DNA of 64,000 nt from Phyto melanocephala (lineage: Eukaryota; Arthropoda; Insecta; Diptera; Rhinophoridae), in contig OW799234.1 in the NCBI GenBank assembly GCA_941918925.1, forward strand, positions 8,957,001 to 9,021,000. The letters run 5' to 3'. How positions within the stretch are numbered: position 1 is the stretch's first letter; every line of letters starts with the position of its first letter. A model generated the notes under the pieces. That model saw nothing but the letters and a program-made list of their open reading frames with translations. It did no database searches and was not told the origin of the DNA. Shown here piece by piece: positions 10,961-22,089 of the stretch. Position numbers and translations under genes: made by a program.

Positions 10961-13900
10961 AGCAGGATACTCAAAGGGTTCAAAAGTCAACATGCATTGA
11001 AAATAATTTGTTTAACGCCATAGTCCCAGAAACAACCAAAAATACAGCTTGGGCCACAGTATACGCCCTTTACGAAAAAAACAGACTCAAGTAGAACGTA
11101 GTCATGTTTTAGAACAGAGAAGAGGATGATTTTACACATTTGTGTAATATTTGGCAAAGACGTTGTTGCAATTTACATCTAAGTGGATGCTTAAAACCCT
11201 GTTATGAAATTCAAAGATTAATAACATCCACTCAGTAGATCATGTTTTGTAGTTTAAGTCTTTACACTAAACATAAATAGGTGAACTGCTCTACTCGTAT
11301 GATGACAGATAATAATCAAGATTTATATGGATACCTGTCACGTTGGCATCACCTTATAGTAAAATCTACGCAGGATGAATAGAGTGCCTCCGCAGATGGC
11401 ATTTTGTCACCCATTAGGACAAATTCGAGTCCATGCTATTTCTTAGGAGCGGAGCCCATCTAAAACTCCTATTAATCTACGGGTCACCGCAACCGCTTTT
11501 ATTTCAAGTCCACATTGAGCTCACACTGTTCCTAAACCATATTTCTCATTACTCCTGTGATGACATATCGGATTGCTTACTATAAGTCAGATGAATCTTT
11601 GATTAAGCCAAAACTAAGACAATCACAATGGACTAATTAATCTCTAGGTAGAACCGCCAATAATTCTGAACTATCACCACTGCATGCCCTTGAATCGAAT
11701 CTAGACAAAACTATTAGAAATAAATAAAAACGCTTTTAACATAATGAAAAGTCATTAAGAAAATGGAGTTCAAACTTAAAACTTCAAGAGTTTGATGTCA
11801 CAGTTCAGATAGATATCCAACTCAGGAGAACTTATCTTTGGGCAAGGATGATACTAGACCATATGCAAAGGGATTCCATAGGCACGTTTATTTTAGAGTA
11901 CCAGTGTATTTTTAAATGTTTTTGCTTTAATAATACAATTGTTTCTTCTTATTGGCCAAAAAACGTTTAAAAATCCCTATTCCAACACCTTGATAAATGT
12001 CTATCGTACCTGTTAAAAATATTTCGTTAAATTCAGCAACAATTCATAGACAATTTTTCTTAAGAAAAAAAATAAACTTCAAATAAATGTTTTGCTGTTA
12101 TTTTGGCGAAATTCCACCAACTAAGCAAAACAGCAAAAGGATAAAAAACAAAAAAGCATTAAGACTAGTAAATGAATGACAAAATATGAAGCAACCCAAA
12201 GGATTTAATGGCACATTAAGAATTTTATTGCCATACAACTGTAATGCGTTCACAACAGAGTTTGCATTAAATCTATCTTGATTTGTCTTCCTTTTATTTG
12301 AGTTTTTTCTTTGGCTTTTACCTAACAAATTCATTGTCTATAAACCAAAAATGAAGTTGATGGTTGATGAGACAAATTTTGTGTGGCCTTTTAAATGCCA
12401 AGTAAGCACTACTACTTACAGCTTCTGCCTTCTTAAGACAACACAACTCTGTGGCGTCGAATGTTGACAGAGAATAAAACTGATGGCATTTTTGTCAAGT
12501 TTAGCATAAAATGGCATTTATTATATTTCATATTTGAAAGGTTTGAGGGAGCATGTTTGTAGATTTTCCTTAATTATTATCACAAATTTGTCAAGGTGTT
12601 TCTATGTGTAGTAAATCTTGTGGTGGCCAAACTCATGCCATAAACTTATTGTAAGTTTTTGTTCTAACGAAATTAATTTGTTGTTAAAATTCTGCCAAGC
12701 ACAAATATTTGCTATTTTTGCTATCTTAGGAAATTCCTTAAATAATTGTTAAGCTTTTTCAAACATTTTATTATTAATGTCAATCATATTTTTTAAAGTA
12801 ATAATCAAACTCCCCTCCCCTTCCCTCTTTTGTTATAGCTTTTATACAGAAATTATTAATTATCCTTTTTGTAAATTCGCCTTGTTTTACACCTGTTTTA
12901 ATGGCTTTTCATTTTTTGTTACTTTTTGGCTTTCCCAAATAACGTTGCTAATATTTTCGATGTTTATGCATCGGCACGTTTCTCATTGGCGTTTGAATAA
13001 TCAAAAATGGTTTTACCTAACGCTAAAACACTTTTTAGTTTAACACTTTATGTTTTGTTCGCTTTAGGAATCAGTGTGTATAGAATCATGTTATTGTGTT
13101 CTATATGTGGTTTGCAAACAAAATCTTTTTGTTGTTGTTTTTTTCTCTGATTGTTATCCTTTGAATAGAACACAAAACAAATTCCTAAAAACGCCAATTA
13201 ACCACTGAAACGTATTCTTTGAATGGTGTCATATTGGTTGTTGTTTGTCGCACTCAAACATCAACCATCACACCAGCAAACTTAAAATTTCTATTGTGGT
13301 TTATTGAAAATTTACTTCAATTTTGGTTAATAATAATTGTTGTTTTTAAAAAAAAAAACTTTAAACGTTTCCAACGTCAAGCGTAACTCAAGTAGCCTTT
13401 TTTATGTTTGAAAGCCAGATGAAGATGATTTTCGTTAGTACCTGCCACTCCTAACAGTGCTCCTACCACTGTTTGAACTCCATAATTTTTACCATTGCTC
13501 CTGCAGGTACTGCAACGCACAGCTGGCAAATTATTGTGCATGACAACTCAGATTGTGTTCAAACAAGTTGACTAAGAGCTCGGGCTTTCTTATCTTTAGC
13601 CACGTGATATGGTGTTTATCAATAAAAGAACAGAACAGTCAGCTGGAAGATGTCATCACACTTGCCAGCCTTTTCTCCGATAAAAGTTACACAACTACCA
13701 ATTATTTGCATTGAAAGGCAATGGCTTCCTGAGGAGTTTATAATCGAACCAACCCCGTTGCTATCACAAATATCAACCATTTAATAATTTGGATTTAAAC
13801 CATCTAAGAGAACTCTCCAATAACTAACTAAGTCCTCCAGGTAAAGTCTTTCTGAGACTGTGGTTTCGGTCTCGTCAGGAGTGCAGCTTTAATTACATGA

Positions 13901-14190
13901 TGGTTATGTTCTTAACTCTTAACTCCTCCTCTTAATTCTCTGCGCAATATTATGATTTATTCTAAATTCAGGATGCGTGTGCTTTGAAGCAAACAGCTTT
14001 TAACTCCTTTGTACATCCTTCTCTTAGTTCTTGAAACCAAGTTAGGAGATGGTTTGACTTCTTCCAGAGTTTAGACTTTTAATTACTAGTGATGAAGATT
14101 GCTGTGAGAATTTCATTCGGCTGCAAAATATCAAATAAGATTGGTATTAATTTAAGAGAGAGAATTTGGCCCTGTTAGGTTATGTCAAAG
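10961..14190. other. Long gene-free stretch
   Basis: Several small ORFs occur but none has a recognisable domain. One minus-strand frame at 12334-12098 ends in a hydrophobic segment but has no homologue I can name. Parts near 13400-14190 have a more even base composition and may be old LINE sequence, but I could not confirm it. Confidence 0.35.
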
Positions 14191-14199
14191 AAGCTATTT

Positions 14200-14790
14200 C
14201 ATTTTTGATGAGTTGAATATAGCATTGCTAGAGGAACTATGGTTTGTGAGGAATAACATCATGGGGACTGTCTCCTCAGACCGCCGATCTGTTTAATTCA
14301 CAGACAGGCAGAAGGTTTAGAACATGTATCCTGGTATAAGCACTGTGCAGATAACACAACTCTGTTCGCCGGATCTTAAGGTGGTAATAAAAGATGCAGA
14401 TTCAGGATCGTTTCTTGTAGCGTCGGTTTACCTGTCTGTTTCACGGCACACCTTAATCCTATCCTTCGAAGAGGTTAGGAATCTGGTGAATTTCTTTAGT
14501 CATGAACTGTGATGCTAATTCACACAGCACTGAACGGTGCATTACGGATGATAGCGACAGGGTCCAGAAATTGCTGGAGTTTGTGAAGTGTGATAACCTG
14601 CTTGTCCTGAATAGGGATATCAAGCCCACCTTCGTGGATACTCGTAGAGCGGACGTAATCGACATCACCTTATGCTTTGTCTGGAAGCTAGATAGGGTTA
14701 GAAACTGGAGAGTGGTGAACAGATTAATTATGACTGATCACAGGGCTATCCAGTTCGAAATTTTGTATTGCGGGGGATAGAAGAAGCTAA
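14200..14790 (+). pseudogene. LINE endonuclease (EEP) domain remnant
   Basis: Frames here read CSPDLKVVIKDADSGSFLVA, then CDANSHS, ending NWRVVNRLIMTDHRAIQFEI. These are typical of the apurinic-endonuclease-like domain of jockey/R1-type non-LTR retrotransposons, including the terminal SDHRxIxF-like motif (here TDHRAIQF) and the DITLC strand. At least one frameshift and stops interrupt it. The C-terminal zinc-finger region of a LINE lies downstream at 15950-16320, separated by a hAT insertion and an unresolved segment. Confidence 0.8.
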
Positions 14791-14939
14791 GTACGTACCA
14801 AAGGATCATATTAACTATATGGTGGTCAATGGAACAATAACAAGAGCATAGCTTTTGGATTTTGATATCAAATAACCATTAACAAATTGGCCTAATAACC
14901 GAGGATAGTGTCAAGGTACCAAAACAAATTAACCTCCTC

Positions 14940-15075
14940 TAAAAGCTAATTTTTAAACTTGTCTATGCTGTTTTGGATTATTCGCATTACTTTAATTTTG
15001 CGAATATTAATCTTGAGACCAGCACTCTTAGCCAGCTCCATGAGAAGTTGTAATTTTTATTGCCATATTAGGGTA
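14940..15075 (-). pseudogene. Reverse-transcriptase fragment of another LINE
   Basis: The minus strand reads LMELAKSAGLKINIRKIKVM, matching the conserved RT segment after the catalytic YxDD (..AGLxINxxKTKxM). It lies opposite in orientation to the flanking LINE, so it is a separate inserted scrap. Confidence 0.55.
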
Positions 15076-15116
15076 TAGATAAGAGAGATGGCAGCTGTTA
15101 TAGGTATACTCTAAAA

Positions 15117-15938
15117 CAGCGGTCACCAACTACTTTCATTTACGGTTCGTTTTTTTTTTTAATCACGACCGTCGCGGTCCTGAAAGTGGTCAACTGAACT
15201 ATTGAAATAATATGTTTAGATACTGTTTTAATGGACAAATTAAACGAATGGGTTTCGGTGCATTATTTTATTAAATAAAAAATGCTTTAAATAAATAGAA
15301 GAAAGTACTAAGGGTTTTTATAATATTAATGGGAAAAATTAAATTTTTTGTCTTAGACTATCCGTCTGAAATTTGAAGTAAAGCTTTTGCAGGCTATTCT
15401 CATTAAATCTTGGAGATGTTCATCGGCAAGTATGTTCCGGAATTAATTTTCAATGAAGATCATCTTAGAAAATGCTGTTTCACGAACATATGTTGACCCA
15501 AACAAAGTGAGAAGTTTCAAGGCAATTTTTAAATTCTGGGTATTTATTAGCACAATCAAATTTTATCGAAAACTCTTGACAAGGAACTTCCTGTTTTTGG
15601 TGTTTTAAAATTGTATTTTCTTGGAAATCATTGCCATCTGGAGAGAAGCTTTTATTACTCAACACCGCCTGTTTGACGAGTGTATGTGTGAGATTTTGTT
15701 GCATTTTACTGATGACATGAATATTACTAACGAAATTGTTTGTGTTATCGCTCCCAAATTATCTTTTCTTTTAATAGGTTTCCCTATTACTGGTTAGTTA
15801 ACATCACCAAAGGCGAAAATATTTCTCATGAATTTGTCATTACATAATTTACAATATTTTGTATTGGTAACACAACGTTCTCATAAAATAGGTCTACGGT
15901 CCGGATCCGGACCGCAGTCCGCTAGTTGATGACCCCTG
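15117..15938 (-). mobile_element. hAT element with 8-bp TSD inserted between LINE parts
   Basis: The target duplication CTCTAAAA flanks the element (15109-15116 and 15939-15946). The termini are CAGCGGTCACCAACTA and CAGGGGTCATCAACTA (reverse complement), the classic CAGxGGTC hAT end. The minus strand keeps the hAT C-terminal dimerisation region around 15370-15500 (LLTLFGSTYVRETAFSKM, then DEHLQDLMRIA) with a frameshift and a stop. The N-terminal and catalytic regions are missing. The GSTY..TFSKM form is that of domesticated-type hATs such as EPM2AIP1/ZBED5 relatives. Confidence 0.92.
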
Positions 15939-15946
15939 CTCTAAAA

Positions 15947-16500
15947 CATATTACCAATTTTGAAGTCCCCTCTATTACCCGACAGAATATAGAGGGGACT
16001 TTGGAGGGGACTGACGTCGGTAAAGTGACAAAAATACTATGGGGTGACCCAAATCTTGAGAAATCCAAGGAAATTCTGAGACTAAATAGACCAACACTTA
16101 GGAGACTAACCAGTGTGATTATAAGTCATACGGAGTTGAGAACTCATCTAGCTCGCGTGAAACTGTCTGAGGAGACGACATGCAGAGCATGCGAGGAAGA
16201 GAATGAGACTTTGATACACTATCTCTGTCATTGTCCTGCGTTTGGGCATATTAGACGCGAGAATTTTACAGTGGAAAATTCTTGGAGTACCTGGGGAACT
16301 CGAACTAAAGATCCATAAGGAACTACATTGAGGGGACTGAGTTCTTGGACTAGTCCGTTATATATGGGAAATTATGATTATGGTTTTCAATTGGGAATTC
16401 CGGTTCCCACATGGAGCGCACAACATACCAACTGGGCATAAGTGTATACCTGTCGTAGGTTTGGGCTTTTAGTGCACCTCCTTTTCAACCAAACCTAACC
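15947..16500 (+). pseudogene. LINE C-terminal region and 3' UTR
   Basis: The plus strand encodes RPTLRRLTSVIISHTELRTH and then a cysteine/histidine knuckle TCRACEEENETLIHYLCHCP with AFGHIRREN, as found after the RNase H domain in R1/LOA/I-like LINEs. The 3' UTR (about 16320-16500) is shared with the copy at 38060-38300 and ends in CAACCAAACCTAACCTA. There is no poly-A tail. Confidence 0.8.
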
Positions 16501-16509
16501 TATTGCCCG

Positions 16510-17550
16510 ACAGCATGAGCCATAACCATGCCCAGCACAATGGTTATTAACAATGTAACATCACACAGCCTTGCCATACTCCAGGACGTAGCAACATTAT
16601 TATTTCTGGGCTCAACTTGCCTACATACCTCTTAATGAATCTTTAAACCATAATATTCTAGCTTATGACATACGATTATTTTTTTTTTTTTCTATATCAT
16701 AATAGTTTTATAATTTATGCATCTACACATGAAAAGAGTATTTAACATAAGTAATATTAATGCCATTTTTTATAATTTATAACTGAACGTTTTACATTTT
16801 ATTTTTTTACTTTTCAAGTATGTAATGTAAGTAAAAAAAGTTTTACAAATATATTTTATTTAGAGCGAACTAAAAAAAGAAATTTATACGTGGCAAGCAA
16901 TATTTTTTATTTTAACAAAAAAAATATCCTTTTTCTGCTTAATATGCGAATATGATAGTAAAGAAAAGGGAATGAGAGAGAATATGCTAAAAAAAAAAAA
17001 AAAAATCCTGTCATTTGTAATTTAAGCAAAAGCTTAAACCTCAAACCTATTTAAATGGCCAGTAGGGTATGCAGTCCACTTGCCATACAATTCTTAACCA
17101 CCCAACACCAACCATTGGCCGCAATTTGTAGCACATATGGATTTCGTTGAATTTTTTCTCAATATGAAATTAGTATATTATTTTGTTTTTTCTTCTCCAC
17201 TTCTTTTCATAATGTTTCATTCATTTATGTATGTATTTTTTATTTGAATTTCTTTTTTTCTGGCAAAACTTACATGATGTCGTATCATCGTAACAAGATT
17301 GTAACTGTATCTTTTTTTTTCTATGTTTGTATTCCTTTTTCTTTTCAGTTATTATGGTCCTTCCAACCAAACACGCCACGCCTTTTGTAAATGATTTCTA
17401 TTTATTTTTTTTATGTTATAGGTAATAATATAGAGAATTTAGTTCATCGTTAGATTGGCAAACAAAATCAAATAGTTTGCTTTAATGTTTAAGTACTTTG
17501 ATGGTCCTTCAAACCTAAATTTTGATCATTTTTGTGTTCATTAATATATA
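16510..17550. other. Gene-free AT-rich stretch
   Basis: AT-rich DNA with homopolymer runs. No gene, repeat boundary or RNA signal was recognised. Confidence 0.45.
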
Positions 17551-17558
17551 AATGCGTA

Positions 17559-17807
17559 TCTATGGCTTGGAGCTAATAGGGCCAGTGACACTTTTTTGCT
17601 TTTTTGAGTTAATCATTGCATTAGATTCGTTTTCTTGCTCTATTTCATTATGGTAAAACAGTTAAAGTCATACTTAACCCAGAACAGCTTCATAAATAAA
17701 ATGCTGGCCAATGTCACTATGAAAGCATCTATAAAAGTTAAAGTTAAATTGCAATTTTCTCAAAAGTAAATATTTTGACATTGACCCTTTTAGCTCCAAG
17801 CCACAGA
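17559..17807. mobile_element. 249-bp MITE with TA duplication
   Basis: The left end TCTATGGCTTGGAGCTAA (17559-17576) is inverted at the right end as TTAGCTCCAAGCCACAGA (17790-17807). The similarity continues inwards for about 15 more bases. TA flanks both ends (17557-17558, 17808-17809). It has no coding capacity. A Tc1/mariner-type MITE is the most likely class. Confidence 0.8.
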
Positions 17808-17970
17808 TATATCACACGCTAAAATCAATAACGTCACAACTCAAAATTCTAAAACTTTCAGGAAAGGCAAAAACTGTTTATGTAAAAGTGATTGCAATAT
17901 TTAAAAAAAAATTTTTTCATTATGAAAATACTCCATTTTGAATATGGTTTTGCTATAATTTTCATAATTA

Positions 17971-18300
17971 TAACCTTCACAGAGAGTGTAAGAGTATATA
18001 TAGGTTTGTCATTCCTCAAAAAATTTCTACAATATTCATTTTCGACCCCATAAAGAAATATATATTTTGTGAAAGCTCATGAATTAGGGAGTCGATTAAG
18101 CATTGTCCGTCTATACGAGTGTATGTTGAAATCAGTTTTTTTAAGCCCCCTGTTATCGCCAAAACCTTTGTGTGATATCAAAATATCAGAAATATTCGGC
18201 AGCAGATCGGTATTAAAGATCAGCTCAATCGCCCCATAATTTTCTGACATATGATGAAATAAACAACACTGCCTCTTTGTTTTTGAAATTGTGTAAAAGG
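17971..18300. mobile_element. Helentron-like (INE-1/mini-me type) partial copy
   Basis: It shares with copies at 54219 and 63041 the ordered blocks GTATATATAGGTTTGTCATT, CGACCCCATAAAG, GGGAGTCGATTAAG, a short GTCY remnant, TGTATGTTGAAATCA and ATATCAGAAATATTCGG. The GTCY run followed by TGTTGAAATCA is a hallmark of mini-me/INE-1-like repeats of Diptera, which belong with Helentrons. The distal half is missing. Confidence 0.65.
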
Positions 18301-18744
18301 TTGTTAATATTTCATACAATACATATTCATGAGGGGTCGTTACCAATAGCATTATTTTAATGATAATGGTAATGACCTTCGTAAATACTTTTTATATATT
18401 CTTTAAACAGTAAACTAATGTTTTGCTTGAAATTAACTTGAAATAAGGGTAATAAAGGTAACAAAAATATCTAGTTGTTCTTGGCCACATTGATGAAACT
18501 AAAAATAGGTCTCATTGGTTAATCGTGCAGAAGCAATAAAATTAACAACAACAACAACAAAACCGACATTACTGTATTTTTTTTGTTCAAAAAAATGTTT
18601 GTAGTAGTTAGCGAGGTGTATTGTCAAACAATTTATGGAAAAAGTTAATTTTGGCAAATTTTGAGTTGTGACATTATTATATATACAGTGCGATATTCAA
18701 AGAAAACTTTCAATAAACAAATAATTAAATAAGCTAAAGATTTA

Positions 18745-18832
18745 GGGCCGTATTCATAAAATTTGACAAATTTCTATACATCTGTCAAATAAGCCTTTAA
18801 TAAACCTAAAATATTTTTTATGAATACGACCC
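18745..18832. mobile_element. 88-bp MITE with TTA duplication
   Basis: GGGCCGTATTCATAAAA at the left and TTTTTATGAATACGACCC at the right are inverted copies. TTA flanks both sides (18742-18744, 18833-18835). Three-base TWA duplications and GGG termini fit PIF/Harbinger. It is among the shortest complete elements in the window. Confidence 0.8.
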
Positions 18833-19569
18833 TTAATTGTTTGACAAATATATGACGTAAGTTAGGTAGCCCCTTTAATGTATTAATTTCCGTGCTAACA
18901 CATAGATAGTTTTTTAATTAAAAATTTTCTTGATTTAATGAAGTTGCAATATCAATCGATTGTTATACCTGTAGTCACAAACAAAAACCGCTTAACTCAA
19001 CTTAAGAAAGAAACAAGTTCTATTTACAATCGTGATCAAAAAATTAGGCTATATTTTGTCCAATTTTTGTTCTAGAGATAAAAAAAAAACACATATTGAC
19101 TTAAGTCACTTTTAACTTTCTTAAAATTATCAATAAGCAGCAAAATATACTTAATTTTTTATTTTAAAACACTACAAACTTAGAATTAGGTTACTCACGC
19201 AAAATAAATAACAAATAAGAGAGTTCGTAAAGAAAATAAATTGCAGTTATGAGAATTATACAAAACGAAAATATTTAACACACCAACAGAAAAAATAAAA
19301 TTTCTGATTCAATAAACAAATTTAGAGAACCAAATATAATATTTGTTTGAATAAGGACCTATCACTTACTTTGTAAATTAAAACGAAGAAAAAAAAATTA
19401 ATTTTCAATACAATTTTAGGTTTTCAGCTAAAAAATTGTTTATTTTAATATTTTCGACTTTCAAACAAATTGTTAACAAAAACATATAAAAATGTATTGA
19501 AAAAATTCACAAAAACTTTTAAGATATTAGTTCAATAATATAAAAAAAATTACACAGGCCAACACTCAA

Positions 19570-20893
19570 TTTGCTTCTTTGAATTTATCAACTGATTCTA
19601 GTTAATTTGGGTACGCTGAATTCAAATCTGTAATCAGTTTGTCTCTATCAGCTATAGTTTTCATGATATAGTTTTTTTTAAGTATTTAAAAAGTAAAACT
19701 TTTCCATAGGAATTAAAAAAAAAACAAAGAAGTAAAACTGTTTCATACAGATTTATTAAAATAAAAAAAATTCTCACAAAGCATTAAAAACATAATATAA
19801 ATATAATTCTAGTTACAGGATGTAAAGCTTCTTTTAAGAGACAATTTGGAATGAACAGCCGGATTAGAGTCTCTAGTCTGCCATCATATGTGTATCCCAC
19901 CTTCCCTGGTACCGATTCTCCATGATTTTGATATCTTGGTGAAACCTTTTTCCTTGTTCTTCGTTTAAATTACCCAAATTTTCGGGAAATCGGTCCAAGT
20001 GACTGCAAATAATGGATTTTAATACTCATGTTGCAGCCAAGGTCTCTGAACTTATCCAGCATATTCTCCACTAATTGAACATAATTTGGAGCTTTATTAT
20101 TTCCCAAAAAATTGTTTATAACTTGCACGAATGATGTCCACGCATTTCGTTCAGTTTCGGTCATTGACTTATCAAAATCGTTGTCATTCATAAACTGCCT
20201 TATTTGGGGACCGTCAAAAACTCCTGCTCTAATCTAATCTCTACTTAGATAAGGCATTTTGCTGCAAATATATGCAAAACATTCCCCATCGTGATTCAGA
20301 GCCTGAACTGAGTCCTAATTTGATGTGCAACGGTGGTAGGACGATATTTTCACGTGCAACTAAAGCTTCATTTAGAATATTTTTATCGCCAACAATAATT
20401 TTTTTCTCGTAGGCCAATATTTTTGCCGCCAACGTTGTTGCTTGGATCTGCTATCCCAGAGACACAAAAAAATCAAGGGTACTTAGTATAATCAATCTGT
20501 TGTCCAACAAGAAGAAAATTTACCATTTTAAGATCAGCACAAATGATCCATTGGTGGTCTTGGTATTTTATCTTTTTCATCACTAATGCAATGTTGTTAT
20601 ATTCTTCTTTCATTGTTGTGGAGTGCACAATTGGAATTGATGCATACATCTTGAAATTGTGCAATAAGACGCACTTCAAACTTACACAAATAAAATTCCC
20701 TTTAATCAGCTAGCAATTACACAAAAAATATTTTCGGAAAAAACGGAATGACAAACTGATATATACCCTCCTCACTTACAGTGGAGGGTATAAAAAGCTA
20801 TATTATTAAAACTGATAGAGACAAACTGATTGCAGATTTCAATTCAGCGCACCCAAATTAACTAGAGTCAGTTGATAAATTCAAAGAAGCAAA
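19570..20893 (-). mobile_element. DNA transposon with ~100-bp TIRs around an orphan ORF
   Basis: The left arm (19570-19677) and the inverted right arm (20796-20893) share about 100 bp at roughly 90% identity, beginning TTTGCTTCTTTGAATTTATC. Between them the minus strand carries the decayed ORF described separately. A short tail of a Helentron-like repeat (20741-20793) sits next to the right arm. No target duplication could be fixed. Confidence 0.75.
19855..20680 (-). pseudogene. Decayed transposon ORF of a family widespread in arthropods
   Basis: In minus-strand order the frames show MKCVLLHNFKMYASIPIVHS, HQWIICADLKMVNFLLVGQQ, YTKYP, LPPLHIKLGL, ERNAWTSFVQVINNFLGNN, VENMLDKFRDLGCNMSIKIH and finally FPENLGNLNEEQGKRFHQDI, then YQGRWDTHMMAD. 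I recognise this motif series from many uncharacterised multi-copy insect and aphid proteins, but I do not know an agreed superfamily. At least three frame breaks and a stop after MMAD show that it is dead. The flanking long TIRs argue that the family is a DNA transposon. Confidence 0.7.
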
Positions 20894-21472
20894 GATCATT
20901 TTTAATTTTGTCGGGCTGTGCTATTTGTTTAATTCAGCTTAAAATTTAAGAGAATGAATCAATGACAAGCTATTTTAAAAAATCAGTTAAAATCTCAAAG
21001 AACAGTTAAGCCAGCAGAATTATTAAATAATGAAAATAGACTGATGACACGCCAGACAAGTAGAAAACTTTTATTCAAAGTCTAGCATGAAAGAAAAATT
21101 TTTAAGTCTACAGTATCTTTAATTAAATAAGAATTATAAAACTTAATTATAAAAAAAAACAGACAACGAAAACACCCACTAACTGCAAATAAAAAAAAAT
21201 CCAAATTTGGTGTTTAAGTCCATGTGTAAATCTAAGGGAATAATCAAATAATTATTTGAAACAATTAAAATATTAATTGCTCTCAAAAGGGCTAGCATTA
21301 GCGGGACTAACAAAAGCGGACATATATCTGATATTGTATTCCATACATAATTGTCAACATTAAATAAAACATTTATCAATCTAAGATCCATTCTCTTTTA
21401 TTTAATCAAAAATTATAAACAAACAAAGTATTATACCTTCCCGACGGACACCCTGTTCAAATTGAAATTAAA

Positions 21473-22085
21473 CAAGTAACAGCGCTATATTCGGCCGTGC
21501 CGAATCTTATATACCCTTCACAACGTGTAGTCATGCAATAACAATTGTTTTTATCACCATTCATCTCATATAAAATACGTACATACATGTTAAAAAAAAT
21601 ACCAAAAAAAAAAATACAAAAAAAATAAATTTAAAATAAAAAAAAAATAATAAAAAAAATTTAAAAAAATTTTTTTAAAAATATTTAAAAAAAAAAAAAA
21701 TTTTTTTTGGCTCAGCTGGGATTCGATGCCACGTTTACTTTAACCAGTATATATGTATGTTGTTGTAATTGTGAAAAAAAAACGAGGTGGTCGTGGTTTT
21801 TTGCTCATATCTCAGAAAGTTATAGGGAGATTGTGCTGAATTTCAATAGCGATTCATTCCCGGATATTTTCAAGAGATTGATACCATATAGAGATCTGAG
21901 GAACATATAGTTGCTTCTAAAAGTTGATTTCAACCAACTCACGGACAGACGGGCAGACGGTCAGGGCTTAATCGACTCCTCTATTTATAAGATTTCAAGA
22001 AATATATACTTTATGGGGTCGGAAATGAAAATTGTAGAAATTACAAACGGAATGACAAAGCTATATATACCCTTGTGCACCACAG
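21473..22085. mobile_element. Helentron-like element, reverse orientation, near complete
   Basis: It begins AACAGCGCTATATTCGGCCG..GAATCTTATATACCC and ends with GGAATGACAAAGCTATATAT, the inverse order of the copies at 54219 and 63041. Internal blocks include an AT-only tract (21590-21708), GGCTCAGCTGGGATTCGATG (21709-21728), CAACTCACGGACAGACGGGC (a GTCY complement) and TTATGGGGTCGGAAATGAAA. Small ORFs inside are translations of the repeat and not genes. Confidence 0.72.
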
Positions 22086-22089
22086 GATA

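Noticed and set aside
12098..12334. 78-codon minus-strand ORF with a hydrophobic C-terminus
   Set aside because: No domain, no splice context, AT-driven composition. A chance open frame is likely.
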